From RFXV01 sp038150465 (lineage in GTDB: Bacteria > Bacteroidota > Bacteroidia > Flavobacteriales > Schleiferiaceae): a DNA stretch of 64,000 nucleotides. The notes under the pieces were generated by a model. That model did not search any database. It was not told where the DNA came from and saw nothing but the letters and a program-made list of their open reading frames with translations. This document shows positions 54,289 through 62,570 of the stretch, in pieces (the first letter of the stretch is position 1; every line of letters starts with the position of its first letter). A program made the position numbers and the translations under genes. The DNA lies in NCBI GenBank assembly GCA_038150465.1, contig JAYOTP010000009.1, forward strand, positions 1 through 64,000, given 5' to 3'.

Positions 54289-55629
54289 ATGCCGGATGCA
54301 CTTCTCGCCCTGTCCCCAGTGGACGGCCGCTACGCTAAAAATACAGAACGACTCACTTCCTTTTTTTCGGAGTTTGCGCTGATCCGATACCGCGTGCGGA
54401 TCGAGGTGGAGTACTTTCTGGCACTCACCCGCATTCCGCTTCCGCAGCTGCGTGAGTTCCCCGCAGACAAGGCGGCGGAACTGCAGGACATTTATTTGGA
54501 TTTCTCCGAAGCGGATGGAGCCCGTGTCAAGCAGCTGGAGCGTTCCACCAACCACGATGTCAAGGCGGTGGAATATTTCATCAAGGAACGGATGGACGAT
54601 CTGGGCCTGGGTGCGTGGAAAGAATTCATGCACTTTGGTCTGACCTCGCAGGATGTGAACAACACCAGTGTGCCCTTGTCCATCATGGAAATGATGGAGG
54701 CTGAGTACCTGCCCTTGCTCGGGGAAGTGGTGGTGAGCCTGAATGAAGCTTCAGACCGCTGGGCGGACATTCCGCTTCTGGCCCGCACACACGGACAACC
54801 CGCTTCACCCACCCGATTGGGCAAAGAGATCGAAGTGTTCGCTGAGCGCCTGGACCATCAGTTGCGTCTTCTTCGTCACATTCCTCATTCTGCCAAATTC
54901 GGCGGCGCTACGGGCAATATGAACGCCCACTATGTGGCCTATCCCGATATCGATTGGCACGCTTTTGCACAGGAATTCGTCGAGGGCAGTTTGGGCCTGC
55001 ACCGTTCGTTTCCCACCACACAGATCGAGCACTACGACCACATTGCCGCCCTTTGTCATTGCGTGATGCGCATCAACACCGTGCTCATAGACCTATGCAG
55101 GGATCTGTGGTCCTATATCAGCATCGAGTACTTCCATCAGGAGATCAAGGCCAATGAGGTGGGATCTTCTGCCATGCCGCACAAGGTGAATCCCATCGAC
55201 TTTGAGAATGCGGAGGGCAACCTCGGTGTGGCCAATGCACTGTTGGGTCATTTTGCCGACAAGCTGCCCATATCGCGCCTGCAAAGGGACCTTTCAGACA
55301 GCACGGTCCTGCGCAACATCGGCGTGCCGTTCGGACACAGCTTCATCGCTTTTCAGTCCTTGCTGAAGGGACTCGGCAAGCTCAAGGTGAACCGCAAGGC
55401 CATCGAATCCGACTTGAAAGAAAACTGGGCGGTGGTCGCCGAGGCGATCCAGACCGTTCTGCGCAGAGAAGGCTATCCAAAGCCCTACGAGAAGCTCAAG
55501 GAACTCAGCCGCACCAAGGAACGTCCGGGGGCAGCGGAATTCAAAAAGTTCATCAAAGGCCTCGATGTCGAACCGGCTGTTCGGGATGAGTTGCTTCAGA
55601 TCACGCCAATGAATTATCTCGGCAAGTAG
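54289..55629 (+). CDS. purB: Adenylosuccinate lyase
   Basis: A 446-residue member of the fumarase/aspartase superfamily. The signature SSAMPHKVNPIDFENAEGNL is intact; LSPVDGRYAKNTERL at the start, TSQDVNNTS and RTHGQPASPT are the expected active-site parts. It cuts SAICAR and adenylosuccinate in purine synthesis. Length equals the E. coli type. It stands alone, flanked by the divergent EI24 gene and convergent with the DUF5777 gene. A 7-bp inverted repeat (cggcaag at 55620, cttgccg at 55634) covers its stop, but without a T run. Confidence 0.97.
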   Translation: MPDALLALSPVDGRYAKNTERLTSFFSEFALIRYRVRIEVEYFLALTRIPLPQLREFPADKAAELQDIYLDFSEADGARVKQLERSTNHDVKAVEYFIKERMDDLGLGAWKEFMHFGLTSQDVNNTSVPLSIMEMMEAEYLPLLGEVVVSLNEASDRWADIPLLARTHGQPASPTRLGKEIEVFAERLDHQLRLLRHIPHSAKFGGATGNMNAHYVAYPDIDWHAFAQEFVEGSLGLHRSFPTTQIEHYDHIAALCHCVMRINTVLIDLCRDLWSYISIEYFHQEIKANEVGSSAMPHKVNPIDFENAEGNLGVANALLGHFADKLPISRLQRDLSDSTVLRNIGVPFGHSFIAFQSLLKGLGKLKVNRKAIESDLKENWAVVAEAIQTVLRREGYPKPYEKLKELSRTKERPGAAEFKKFIKGLDVEPAVRDELLQITPMNYLGK

Positions 55630-55648
55630 GCCCCTTGCCGAACAGGCC

Positions 55649-56566
55649 CTAGTTGAATGCGGGCAAGTTTGGTTTTTTCAGGGTGAAGACCCTTGAAATA
55701 TTGAAACCAAAGTAGACGTCGCCGTCCTCCCATCTGCCCGGGCTCTCAGCTATGAATTGCGGGTCGATGACGCCTCTGGAGTTGCTGAAGAACAATTGGA
55801 ACACATGTCCGCCCGTCTCGATGTCAAAGCCTACTGAGAGCGAATTGTAGAAGTCTGATGTGCCGCTTCCTTCCGAGTAACTGTTCTTTTGAAGCTGAGG
55901 GAAGTACTCCAGGTTCAGGCTGAGCCGCTGGGTCAGTTTATACCGCCCGCCCATTCCGATGGCCAAAACCGTATTGTTCTGTTGGGCCTCCGGCACCATG
56001 TTCACATGAAGGAGCGTCGGTGTTGCAGCAAGGGACAGACGATTGTTGAATTTTCTGCTGATCACCAGTTGGGTGGAATAGCTCATCCGATTGACCAGAT
56101 CGGGATCGAGATCGCCAGTGAATTTCAGGGTGTTGATGAATCCTGAAGTGAATAAGGTCAGGCTCAGGGGAACATTTTTCGCTCCCGTACACTGCCGAAG
56201 CAGTTTGGCCTTGACAAAGCCGTCGTAGGTTTTCTCGAAACTGCTGCGCCCCACACCAATATTGAGCCAGTCGTTGAAGGAATAATCGATGCTGAGCCGC
56301 ACCTGCGCGTTGTCGAGTCCTAGGAAATTGTAGAAGAAATCATCGCTGAGCGATCCAAATCGGTGCTGGAATACGAACTGCAGTACGCCGGGCCCTGCGA
56401 TCTCACTGCTTTGGCCATTGATGATCTTGGTTCCCTTGAAGGCGGCCGTTACATATTCGACCTTTTCCTCCTCCATTCCTTCCAACTCGTCCAACAGATC
56501 GCTCTGGGCCAGAAGCGGAGCCATGAAAAGAGTGAGGCAGAGGGAAGCGAACGATCTCATGGTCAT
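55649..56566 (-). CDS. DUF5777 family outer membrane beta-barrel protein
   Basis: A 305-residue protein with a signal peptide (MTMRSFASLCLTLFMAPLLAQ) and alternating hydrophobic strands throughout, ending in an aromatic strand near VFTLKKPNLPAFN. Motifs AFKGTKIINGQSSE and QHRFGSLSDDFFYNFLGLD are characteristic of DUF5777. The function is unknown. It is the downstream member of a group of three same-strand genes and overlaps YceI by four bases (ATGA). The group probably acts together in the envelope. Confidence 0.87.
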   Translation of the reverse strand: MTMRSFASLCLTLFMAPLLAQSDLLDELEGMEEEKVEYVTAAFKGTKIINGQSSEIAGPGVLQFVFQHRFGSLSDDFFYNFLGLDNAQVRLSIDYSFNDWLNIGVGRSSFEKTYDGFVKAKLLRQCTGAKNVPLSLTLFTSGFINTLKFTGDLDPDLVNRMSYSTQLVISRKFNNRLSLAATPTLLHVNMVPEAQQNNTVLAIGMGGRYKLTQRLSLNLEYFPQLQKNSYSEGSGTSDFYNSLSVGFDIETGGHVFQLFFSNSRGVIDPQFIAESPGRWEDGDVYFGFNISRVFTLKKPNLPAFN

Positions 56567-57111
56567 CGGAGCTTGTAGTGAATGTCCACCGAAACTTCGA
56601 TCGACTGTGCGATCTTCTCCCGGGTGACCGAGGGGATCTCGATGCCGTAGTCCTTTGGTCGAACCACGAAGGATCCCTTCAGATTGACGCCTTGTTCTGT
56701 CTTGGTTAAACGAAAGGTTTCCTCGACTTTTTGATCCACGCCGTGGATGCTGAGAATGCCCGAGAGGATCAACTCCTTGTCATCCAAACCGTCTGCGCTC
56801 TCTGGAATATCAACTATGGATCCGGCGAATGTGGCGCTGGGGAACTGATCGGATTCAAGGTAGTTCTCATTGAAGTGCTCCTGCATCAGCGCCTTTTCAA
56901 ACTGGAATCCCTTGATGGGCAACCGAAAAGCCACCTGGTTTTTTCCCCAGTCGACAATGCTCGATGTCTGGCTGTTCACCGCTTCGATGTCTTCGATGGG
57001 CGTGGAAGAGAAGAAGCGCACCTGACCGTCCCGAGCGAAATACTTCTGGGCGTTCAGGCCAATGCTTGTAAAAAGGACAGTAAAGAGGATCAAACGGAAT
57101 TTCATGTTCAC
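56563..57111 (-). CDS. YceI-family lipid-binding-like protein
   Basis: A 182-residue secreted protein (signal MNMKFRLILFTVLFTSIGLNAQ) with a lipocalin-like YceI fold: SSIVDWGKNQVAFRLPIKGF near 50 and the later SIHGVDQKVEETFRL and DYGIEIPSVTREKIA. The family binds amphiphilic or isoprenoid molecules in the periplasm. Its stop overlaps the DUF5777 start, so both are made from one mRNA. The short cytochrome-like lipoprotein gene lies nine bases upstream on the same strand. This set fits a quinone- or lipid-linked envelope process, which is inference. Confidence 0.92.
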   Translation of the reverse strand: MNMKFRLILFTVLFTSIGLNAQKYFARDGQVRFFSSTPIEDIEAVNSQTSSIVDWGKNQVAFRLPIKGFQFEKALMQEHFNENYLESDQFPSATFAGSIVDIPESADGLDDKELILSGILSIHGVDQKVEETFRLTKTEQGVNLKGSFVVRPKDYGIEIPSVTREKIAQSIEVSVDIHYKLR

Positions 57112-57120
57112 GATCTTTAA

Positions 57121-57510
57121 TTAGGGTTGATAGCCATCTTGTGCCCAACGGACGATCTGTCGTATCGAGCAGGCGTCCATGGGTCCGGTCTTTGGCATTA
57201 CCCCGCTTTGACTTGCACTGCGTTGGATCCTGCTGAGAACAGAGCCATTCTCCGTGGCATCGCGCATGGAAGCGTAATCTTCCAGTGCCAGACCAGCCGA
57301 TGGGCCGGGGTAGGAATGACACCCTGCGTAGGCGCAATTCTGGGCGACCAATGGCTGTATGTGGACGGCGTAGCTCACATTCAGGCTGTCACATGCCGGG
57401 CTGAGTGAAGAAAGGAGTTCCTCTTCGCTGGTCTTTTCACAAGCAGATGAAAGGGCCAAAAGCCAGACGAGGCCGAGAGCAAATAGGGAAATGCGTTTTG
57501 TGTCGTTCAT
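57121..57510 (-). CDS. Small lipoprotein with a CX4CH motif (cytochrome c-like)
   Basis: A 129-residue lipoprotein: MNDTKRISLFALGLVWLLALSSAC ends in a lipobox. The core reads VQPLVAQNCAYAGCHSYPG-like (HIQPLVAQNCAYAGCHS), a CX4CH motif that recurs in Bacteroidota proteins described as cytochrome c-like. A standard heme c site has CXXCH, so covalent heme binding is uncertain. RIQRSASQSGVMPKTGPM provides a methionine that could be an axial ligand. The ATG at 57510 is chosen; the frame open to 57552 adds 14 residues. It is first in the YceI/DUF5777 group and divergent from the OB-fold gene. Confidence 0.75.
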   Translation of the reverse strand: MNDTKRISLFALGLVWLLALSSACEKTSEEELLSSLSPACDSLNVSYAVHIQPLVAQNCAYAGCHSYPGPSAGLALEDYASMRDATENGSVLSRIQRSASQSGVMPKTGPMDACSIRQIVRWAQDGYQP

Positions 57511-57571
57511 TGGATACAATGAAAAATCAAGATACACATTTGGCCCGTTCAAAAAGAGGTCGTGTACTTTA

Positions 57572-57967
57572 ATGGAAAATTCGAAGAAAATGGAAAAGTG
57601 GTTCGTGCGTTCTTATCTCGTCGCCTTGGTGGCAGCAGGCGCTTGGTATTATGTGAACAACAAAGCACACCGGGATCCGACATCTGAGCAGGCCATCGAA
57701 GTCTTGACGGCCACAGAACTCAATGACCGCTTCACTCAGGACCCTGGTTCAGCAACGGCGGCTTTCCTCGATAAGGTGGTCCAGGTGAAGGGCCAGCTCA
57801 GTGAGATCGAATCCAACTACGTCGTTCTGGACGATCAGGTGATCGCCTTTTTTCAAGAGGGACATGGGTATTTGGAATTGGCTCAAAAGGTCGTGATCAA
57901 TGGACGGGTCACCGAATACGATGATTTCTTCGGTCAGGTGAAACTCGATTTCGCCGTCATTCAGTAA
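57572..57967 (+). CDS. OB-fold (tRNA_anti-like) membrane-anchored protein
   Basis: A 131-residue protein with an N-terminal hydrophobic anchor (WFVRSYLVALVAAGAWYYV) and an OB-fold-like beta barrel (KVVQVKGQLSEIESNYVVLD and VVINGRVTEYDDFFGQVKLD). It matches the tRNA_anti-like group found beside YceI and cytochrome-like genes in Bacteroidota. Despite the family name, no RNA role is implied. ATG 57572 is chosen; ATG 57590 is possible. It is divergent from the cytochrome-like lipoprotein gene, and its last 11 bases overlap the end of the MFS gene. Confidence 0.75.
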   Translation: MENSKKMEKWFVRSYLVALVAAGAWYYVNNKAHRDPTSEQAIEVLTATELNDRFTQDPGSATAAFLDKVVQVKGQLSEIESNYVVLDDQVIAFFQEGHGYLELAQKVVINGRVTEYDDFFGQVKLDFAVIQ

Positions 57968-59258
57968 GTGCCCGGTCGTAGGATCTGCGCAATGCAGCAA
58001 GCACGACAAGCGAAACAATGAAGAATCCCGCCATGCTCAGAGCGGCTGTTCGCATTCCGCCGCTGAGTTGGGTGAGCAGGCCGAAGAGTGTAGTGCCCAA
58101 TACGATGGCCACCTTTTCCATGACTTCCAGGAAAGAGAAGTAGCTGGTGTGTTCGGTCTCGTGGGCGGGAAGCAACTTCGAAAATGAGGAGCGGCTCAGC
58201 GATTGGGTACCGCCCATCACCAAGCCCACAAGGGCGCCAATGCCGTAGAATTTGAGCAACACCGCGGGGTCATCCGGCTGAAGCAAATAGGCGAATACAC
58301 AGATCAGTGCCCAGATGAATATGGACAGCATCAGTGCACGAATGTTGCCCATCAGACCGGACAGTTTGCTGAAGCCCCAGGCGCCGAGAATGCCCACGAA
58401 CTGAATGATGAGGATGGTGCCAATGAGTTGGGCACTTTCCATCTTCAATTCATTGCTGCCGTACAGGCTGGCCAGAAGGATGATGGTCTGTACGCCCGTA
58501 CTGAAGAGGAAATAGGCGAGGATGAAAGGAATGGAAACCGGAATGCCTTTGAGTTTCTGAAAGGTGTCCCGAAGCCTTATGAATCCTCCTTTTATACTGC
58601 TCAGCAATGGCTCGCGGAGGGCGGCATTCTCCTCTGGCATGCGGCGCAGTGTGAAGCGTGCAAAACCCGCCCACCACAGACCGGTAAGCACAAAACTCAG
58701 GCGGAAGGCCATCTTCTGTTCTTCAGAGCCGGTCTCCTGGCTCATGATCATGCCCAAACACAGGATGAGCAGTATGGACGAGCCGAAGTATCCGAGCGAA
58801 TAGCCCTGCGCGCTGAGCTTGTCCTGTTCTTCTTTCCTGGCCACCACAGGCAAATAGGCATTGTAGAAGACCAGGCTGCTCCAATAGCCCACACTGGCCA
58901 CATAGCTCAGGATCATCCCCAGCCCGATGCGTTCTTCCGTGAAGAAGAACATGCCCATGCAGGCGAGTGCCCCTATATCGAGGAAGCGCCGCATATAGAG
59001 CTTCTTCTTGTGCAGTTTGTCGGCCATGCCGCTCAGGATGGGCAGCAAGATGGCAACCGTGATGAAGGAGGCGGCCAGGACATAAGAGTAAAGCGCACTG
59101 GAAGGATAGCTGCGCAGCCCGATGACCGGCCAGTTCAGTTCGATGAGTTCTGGTGCCACCCAATCGAAGTAGAGCGGAAAGACCGCAGTGGAGATGACCA
59201 ATGAATAGACGGAGTTCGCCCAGTCGTAAAAGGCCCAGGCTTTTTGTGTCTTGTTCAT
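57957..59258 (-). CDS. MFS transporter, UMF1/ATG22-like
   Basis: A 433-residue membrane protein with about twelve hydrophobic segments. WAFYDWANSVYSLVISTAVFP at the start and GLVMGGTQSLSRSSFSKLLP in the second half are marks of the UMF1 family related to yeast ATG22. The transported substrate is unknown; amino-acid efflux has been proposed for eukaryotic members. It is 28 bases downstream of the aconitase gene in the same direction, so a shared transcript is possible. It ends inside the last 11 bases of the OB-fold gene. Confidence 0.9.
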   Translation of the reverse strand: MNKTQKAWAFYDWANSVYSLVISTAVFPLYFDWVAPELIELNWPVIGLRSYPSSALYSYVLAASFITVAILLPILSGMADKLHKKKLYMRRFLDIGALACMGMFFFTEERIGLGMILSYVASVGYWSSLVFYNAYLPVVARKEEQDKLSAQGYSLGYFGSSILLILCLGMIMSQETGSEEQKMAFRLSFVLTGLWWAGFARFTLRRMPEENAALREPLLSSIKGGFIRLRDTFQKLKGIPVSIPFILAYFLFSTGVQTIILLASLYGSNELKMESAQLIGTILIIQFVGILGAWGFSKLSGLMGNIRALMLSIFIWALICVFAYLLQPDDPAVLLKFYGIGALVGLVMGGTQSLSRSSFSKLLPAHETEHTSYFSFLEVMEKVAIVLGTTLFGLLTQLSGGMRTAALSMAGFFIVSLVVLAALRRSYDRALTE

Positions 59259-59286
59259 CGGATCTGATTTGGCAGGCCGTTGCCTC

Positions 59287-61548
59287 TTATCCCTGTTGTG
59301 TTTTGATCAGATTGAGCGCTGAACCCGCCTTGAACCACTCGATCTGCTGCTCATTGTAGGTGTGCAGGCAGCTGATCTCTTCGACAGTTCCATCCGAATG
59401 CCGGATGCGCAACTGCAGCGGACGGCCCGGGGCCATTTCCTTCAGGTCGGTCAGATCGAAGCGGTCGTCCTCCTGGATCTTGTCGTAATCCGATTCCTGG
59501 CTGAAGGTCAGCGCGAGCATGCCCTGTTTCTTCAAATTCGTTTCGTGGATGCGGGCGAAAGACTTCACCAGAACGGCCCGAACACCGAGGTGCCGCGGCT
59601 GCATGGCCGCGTGTTCGCGCGAGCTGCCTTCTCCATAGTTGTGGTCGCCCACCACCAGACTGCCGATCCCCTCTTTCTTGTATGCCCGTTGGGTGTCGGG
59701 TACACCGCCCAGTTCGCCGGTCAGTTGATTCTTGACCGAATTGGTCTGCTCATTGAAAAAGTTCACCGCTCCGGTCAGGGTGTTGTTGGCAATGTTGTCC
59801 AGATGACCGCGGAAGCGCAGCCAGGGCCCTGCCATGGAAATATGATCGGTGGTGCACTTGCCTTTGGCCTTGATCAAAAGGACGAGATCGTTGAGGTTGT
59901 CTCCGTTCCAGGGGGCAAAGGGTTCGAGCAGCTGCAGCCGCTCCGATCCGCCATCCACCACGACCTGTACGCCCGATCCATCTTCTGCCGGTGCGTGATA
60001 GCCTGCTTCTTCCACATCGAATCCCTGAGGCGGCAGTTCGATGCCCTGAGGTTCTTTCAGTTTCACCTGTTCCCCATCAGTATTGGTCAGGGTGTCGGTC
60101 AGCGGGTTGAAGGTGAGGTCTCCCGCGATGGCCAGTGCCGTCACCAATTCGGGCGAGGCCACGAAGGAATGCGTCTTCGGGTTGCCGTCATTCCGCTTTG
60201 CGAAGTTCCGGTTGAAGGAGGTGATGATGGAATTGGCTCGATCCGGGTCGTCCGTATGCCGCGCCCATTGTCCGATGCACGGACCACAGGCATTGGCCAG
60301 CACAACGCCGCCGATGCGTTCGAATTTTTCGAGCAATCCGTCCCGCTCCGCCGTGAAACGCACCTGTTCAGAACCGGGTGTCACGGTGTATTCAGATTTG
60401 ACCTCGAGTTTGAGTTCGCTTGCCTGGTCCGCTACGGAACCGGCACGGGTAAGGTCCTCGTAGCTGGAGTTTGTGCAGGATCCGATCAGTCCTACTTCCA
60501 GTTTTTCAGGCCATCCATTGCTTTTGACCGCATTGGCGAATTCCGATATAGGTGTCGCCAGATCCGGTGTGAACGGACCGTTCACATGGGGCTCCAGTGT
60601 TGAGAGATCGATCTCGATCACCTGGTCGAAATACGCCTCCGGATCGGCATAGATCTCTGGGTCAGCCGTCAAATGTTCCGCATACTTCTCGGCCAGATCG
60701 GCCACATCCGCTCGGTCGGTGCCTCGCAGGTAGGCCGCCATTTTTTCGTCGAATCCGAAGGTTGAGGTGGTCGCTCCGATCTCTGCACCCATATTGCAGA
60801 TGGTTCCTTTACCCGTGCAACTCAATGAGCGGGCGCCTTCTCCAAAGTACTCGACGATGGCTCCCGTGCCTCCCTTCACGGTCAGGATGCCGGCCACCTT
60901 CAAGATGACGTCTTTGGCCGAAGCCCAACCATTGAGCTTTCCTTTCAGGTGCACACCGATCAGTTTGGGGAACTTCAGTTCCCAGGGCATTCCTGCCATG
61001 ACATCCACAGCGTCGGCGCCACCCACGCCAATGGCCACCATGCCCAGCCCGCCGGCATTCACCGTATGACTGTCGGTGCCGATCATCATGCCTCCAGGGA
61101 AGGCGTAGTTCTCGAGCACGACCTGGTGGATGATCCCAGCACCGGGTTCCCAAAAGCCAATGCCGTATTTGTTCGAGACGCTTTGAAGAAAATCGAAGAC
61201 TTCTGAACTCTTGTTCCGTGCATTCTTCAGGTCTTCAGAGGCGCCAAACTCGGCCTGTATGAGGTGGTCGCAATGCACTGTGGACGGCACAGCTGCTTTC
61301 GCCTTTCCAGCCTGCATGAACTGAAGCAGAGCCATCTGTGCGGTGGCGTCCTGCATGGCCACCCGGTCGGGTGCAAAATCAACATAATCCACTCCACGTG
61401 CGTACTTCTTAGCGGTCCCGTCCCAGAGGTGGGCGTACAGGATCTTCTCTGTGAGGCTCAGTGGCCTGCCGAGAAGTGTGCGCGCCTGCTCAATGCGTTC
61501 TGGGAATCGGTCGTAGACCGCTTGGATCATGTCGATATTGAATGCCAT
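59287..61548 (-). CDS. Aconitate hydratase, mitochondrial type
   Basis: A 753-residue aconitase that interconverts citrate and isocitrate in the TCA cycle. The 4Fe-4S cluster is held by C358 (GSCTNSS), C421 and C424 (ACGPCIG). The length and the C-terminal swivel domain after a linker (GYHAPAEDGSG, then NYGEGSSREHAAMQPRHLG) match the ACO2-like branch rather than AcnB or the longer AcnA. ATG 61548 (MAFNIDMIQAVYDRF) is chosen; a frame open to 61596 adds 16 unrelated residues. TATTTTCG at 61572-61579 on the minus strand is a near-consensus -7 element. Confidence 0.95.
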   Translation of the reverse strand: MAFNIDMIQAVYDRFPERIEQARTLLGRPLSLTEKILYAHLWDGTAKKYARGVDYVDFAPDRVAMQDATAQMALLQFMQAGKAKAAVPSTVHCDHLIQAEFGASEDLKNARNKSSEVFDFLQSVSNKYGIGFWEPGAGIIHQVVLENYAFPGGMMIGTDSHTVNAGGLGMVAIGVGGADAVDVMAGMPWELKFPKLIGVHLKGKLNGWASAKDVILKVAGILTVKGGTGAIVEYFGEGARSLSCTGKGTICNMGAEIGATTSTFGFDEKMAAYLRGTDRADVADLAEKYAEHLTADPEIYADPEAYFDQVIEIDLSTLEPHVNGPFTPDLATPISEFANAVKSNGWPEKLEVGLIGSCTNSSYEDLTRAGSVADQASELKLEVKSEYTVTPGSEQVRFTAERDGLLEKFERIGGVVLANACGPCIGQWARHTDDPDRANSIITSFNRNFAKRNDGNPKTHSFVASPELVTALAIAGDLTFNPLTDTLTNTDGEQVKLKEPQGIELPPQGFDVEEAGYHAPAEDGSGVQVVVDGGSERLQLLEPFAPWNGDNLNDLVLLIKAKGKCTTDHISMAGPWLRFRGHLDNIANNTLTGAVNFFNEQTNSVKNQLTGELGGVPDTQRAYKKEGIGSLVVGDHNYGEGSSREHAAMQPRHLGVRAVLVKSFARIHETNLKKQGMLALTFSQESDYDKIQEDDRFDLTDLKEMAPGRPLQLRIRHSDGTVEEISCLHTYNEQQIEWFKAGSALNLIKTQQG

Positions 61549-61700
61549 ATGCCTCTTTCTGATTTGAACCGCGAAAATACAGAATGCTACGGGCACCCCA
61601 TTCGGAGGGTAAATCTGCCGTTTTATTCAGTCCTTCCCGCGTTAAAAAACCCACGAGCGCAGGTCTTTTGAGTACCTTTCAAATCCTAAATCGAATAGAG

Positions 61701-62546
61701 ATGGAAGGTTCACCACTTCAAAAACGATTGAACAGATACACTGCTTTGGCCACAGCCGCGGCAGCAGCACCTGCTGTTCAGGGTCAGGTCTTTTATACCG
61801 ATCTGAATCCGGATTCCCTGGTGACCGGAAATTTCGACTTCGCGGTATTGGACATCAACAACGACGGTATTCAGGACTTTACGGTGATTGCCATCGACAC
61901 TCTTTACAGCAACGCACCGATCAAGGGAGCGGCCTTTGGGTATTATTACAACACGACCAACAGCCAGTATTTCTCAGACAATGCCGTTATGTCCAGCGGA
62001 AGTCGGGTGGATATGCTCGACAACGGAGCCATGGTCAGTTCGGGTCAGATGTGGTTGTCTGGCGGTTTTATGGCACTGAAACTCTATGGCTACCCGCTCT
62101 ACAACATGCCCTGGGATATGGGAGGAACCGATAAGTTCGTAGGGGTCAAGCTCGAACTCAATGGTGGATTCCATTACGGATGGGTTCGTCTGGATGTGAA
62201 CCCGGGCAGCGACACCATCATCGTCAAGGACATGGCAGTGGAACTCAATGAAGGCGACCCCATTTTGGCTGGCGACATGACGGGATCCATGGCGGTGATC
62301 GAGGAGCTCAAGGCTCTGCGAAGAATCGTACATGCAGACGGCAGTATTCGGGTAGAAACCGATCCGGCTTTTGGAACCCACGGCCTGCGTGTGACCGACA
62401 TCAAGGGTCAGGAAGTTTGGTATCAGGAAGAGTGCCTGGCCGGCCGAACCCTGAACATCCCAACATCTGGCTTTTCCAAGGGAGTATACCTCGTCACCCT
62501 GATCCGCAAGGATTATGCGCTGGCGGAAAAGCTGCGCATCGACTGA
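61701..62546 (+). CDS. Secreted protein with a DxNxDG segment and T9SS type A-like tail
   Basis: A 281-residue protein. MEGSPLQKRLNRYTALATAA and the following alanines form an unusual long signal region ending near VQGQ. VLDINNDGIQDFTVIAID contains a calcium-binding DxNxDG loop as in VCBS/FG-GAP units. The middle is beta-rich with aromatic residues (YYYNTTNSQYF, GGFHYGWVRLDV), and such a GWVRL motif is common in T9SS cargo. The last 75 residues (SIRVETDPAFGTHGLRVTDI, then GVYLVTLIRKDYALAEKL) resemble a type A sorting tail without the usual PNP. The function is unknown. It is convergent with the M1 peptidase gene. Confidence 0.75.
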   Translation: MEGSPLQKRLNRYTALATAAAAAPAVQGQVFYTDLNPDSLVTGNFDFAVLDINNDGIQDFTVIAIDTLYSNAPIKGAAFGYYYNTTNSQYFSDNAVMSSGSRVDMLDNGAMVSSGQMWLSGGFMALKLYGYPLYNMPWDMGGTDKFVGVKLELNGGFHYGWVRLDVNPGSDTIIVKDMAVELNEGDPILAGDMTGSMAVIEELKALRRIVHADGSIRVETDPAFGTHGLRVTDIKGQEVWYQEECLAGRTLNIPTSGFSKGVYLVTLIRKDYALAEKLRID

Positions 62547-62553
62547 CAAGCAG

Positions 62554-62570
62554 TGATCAGCGGCTGATCA
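62554..62570. repeat. Perfect 8-bp palindrome between convergent genes
   Basis: tgatcagc (62554-62561), a single g, then gctgatca (62563-62570). It begins seven bases after the stop of the secreted protein and covers the stop codon of the M1 gene. It may fold as a 6-bp hairpin with a GC-rich loop; no T run follows, so it is at best a weak terminator. Confidence 0.4.

Noticed and set aside
55620..55640. Inverted repeat over the purB stop as a strong terminator
   Set aside because: It has a 7-bp stem but no T run on either strand, so it was only mentioned under purB.
58203..59204. A 333-codon frame opposite the MFS gene
   Set aside because: Product rich in H, Q and E as expected from the reverse of membrane codons; no domain.
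59362..60603. A 413-codon frame opposite the aconitase gene
   Set aside because: Shadow of aconitase, whose cluster cysteines are on the minus strand.
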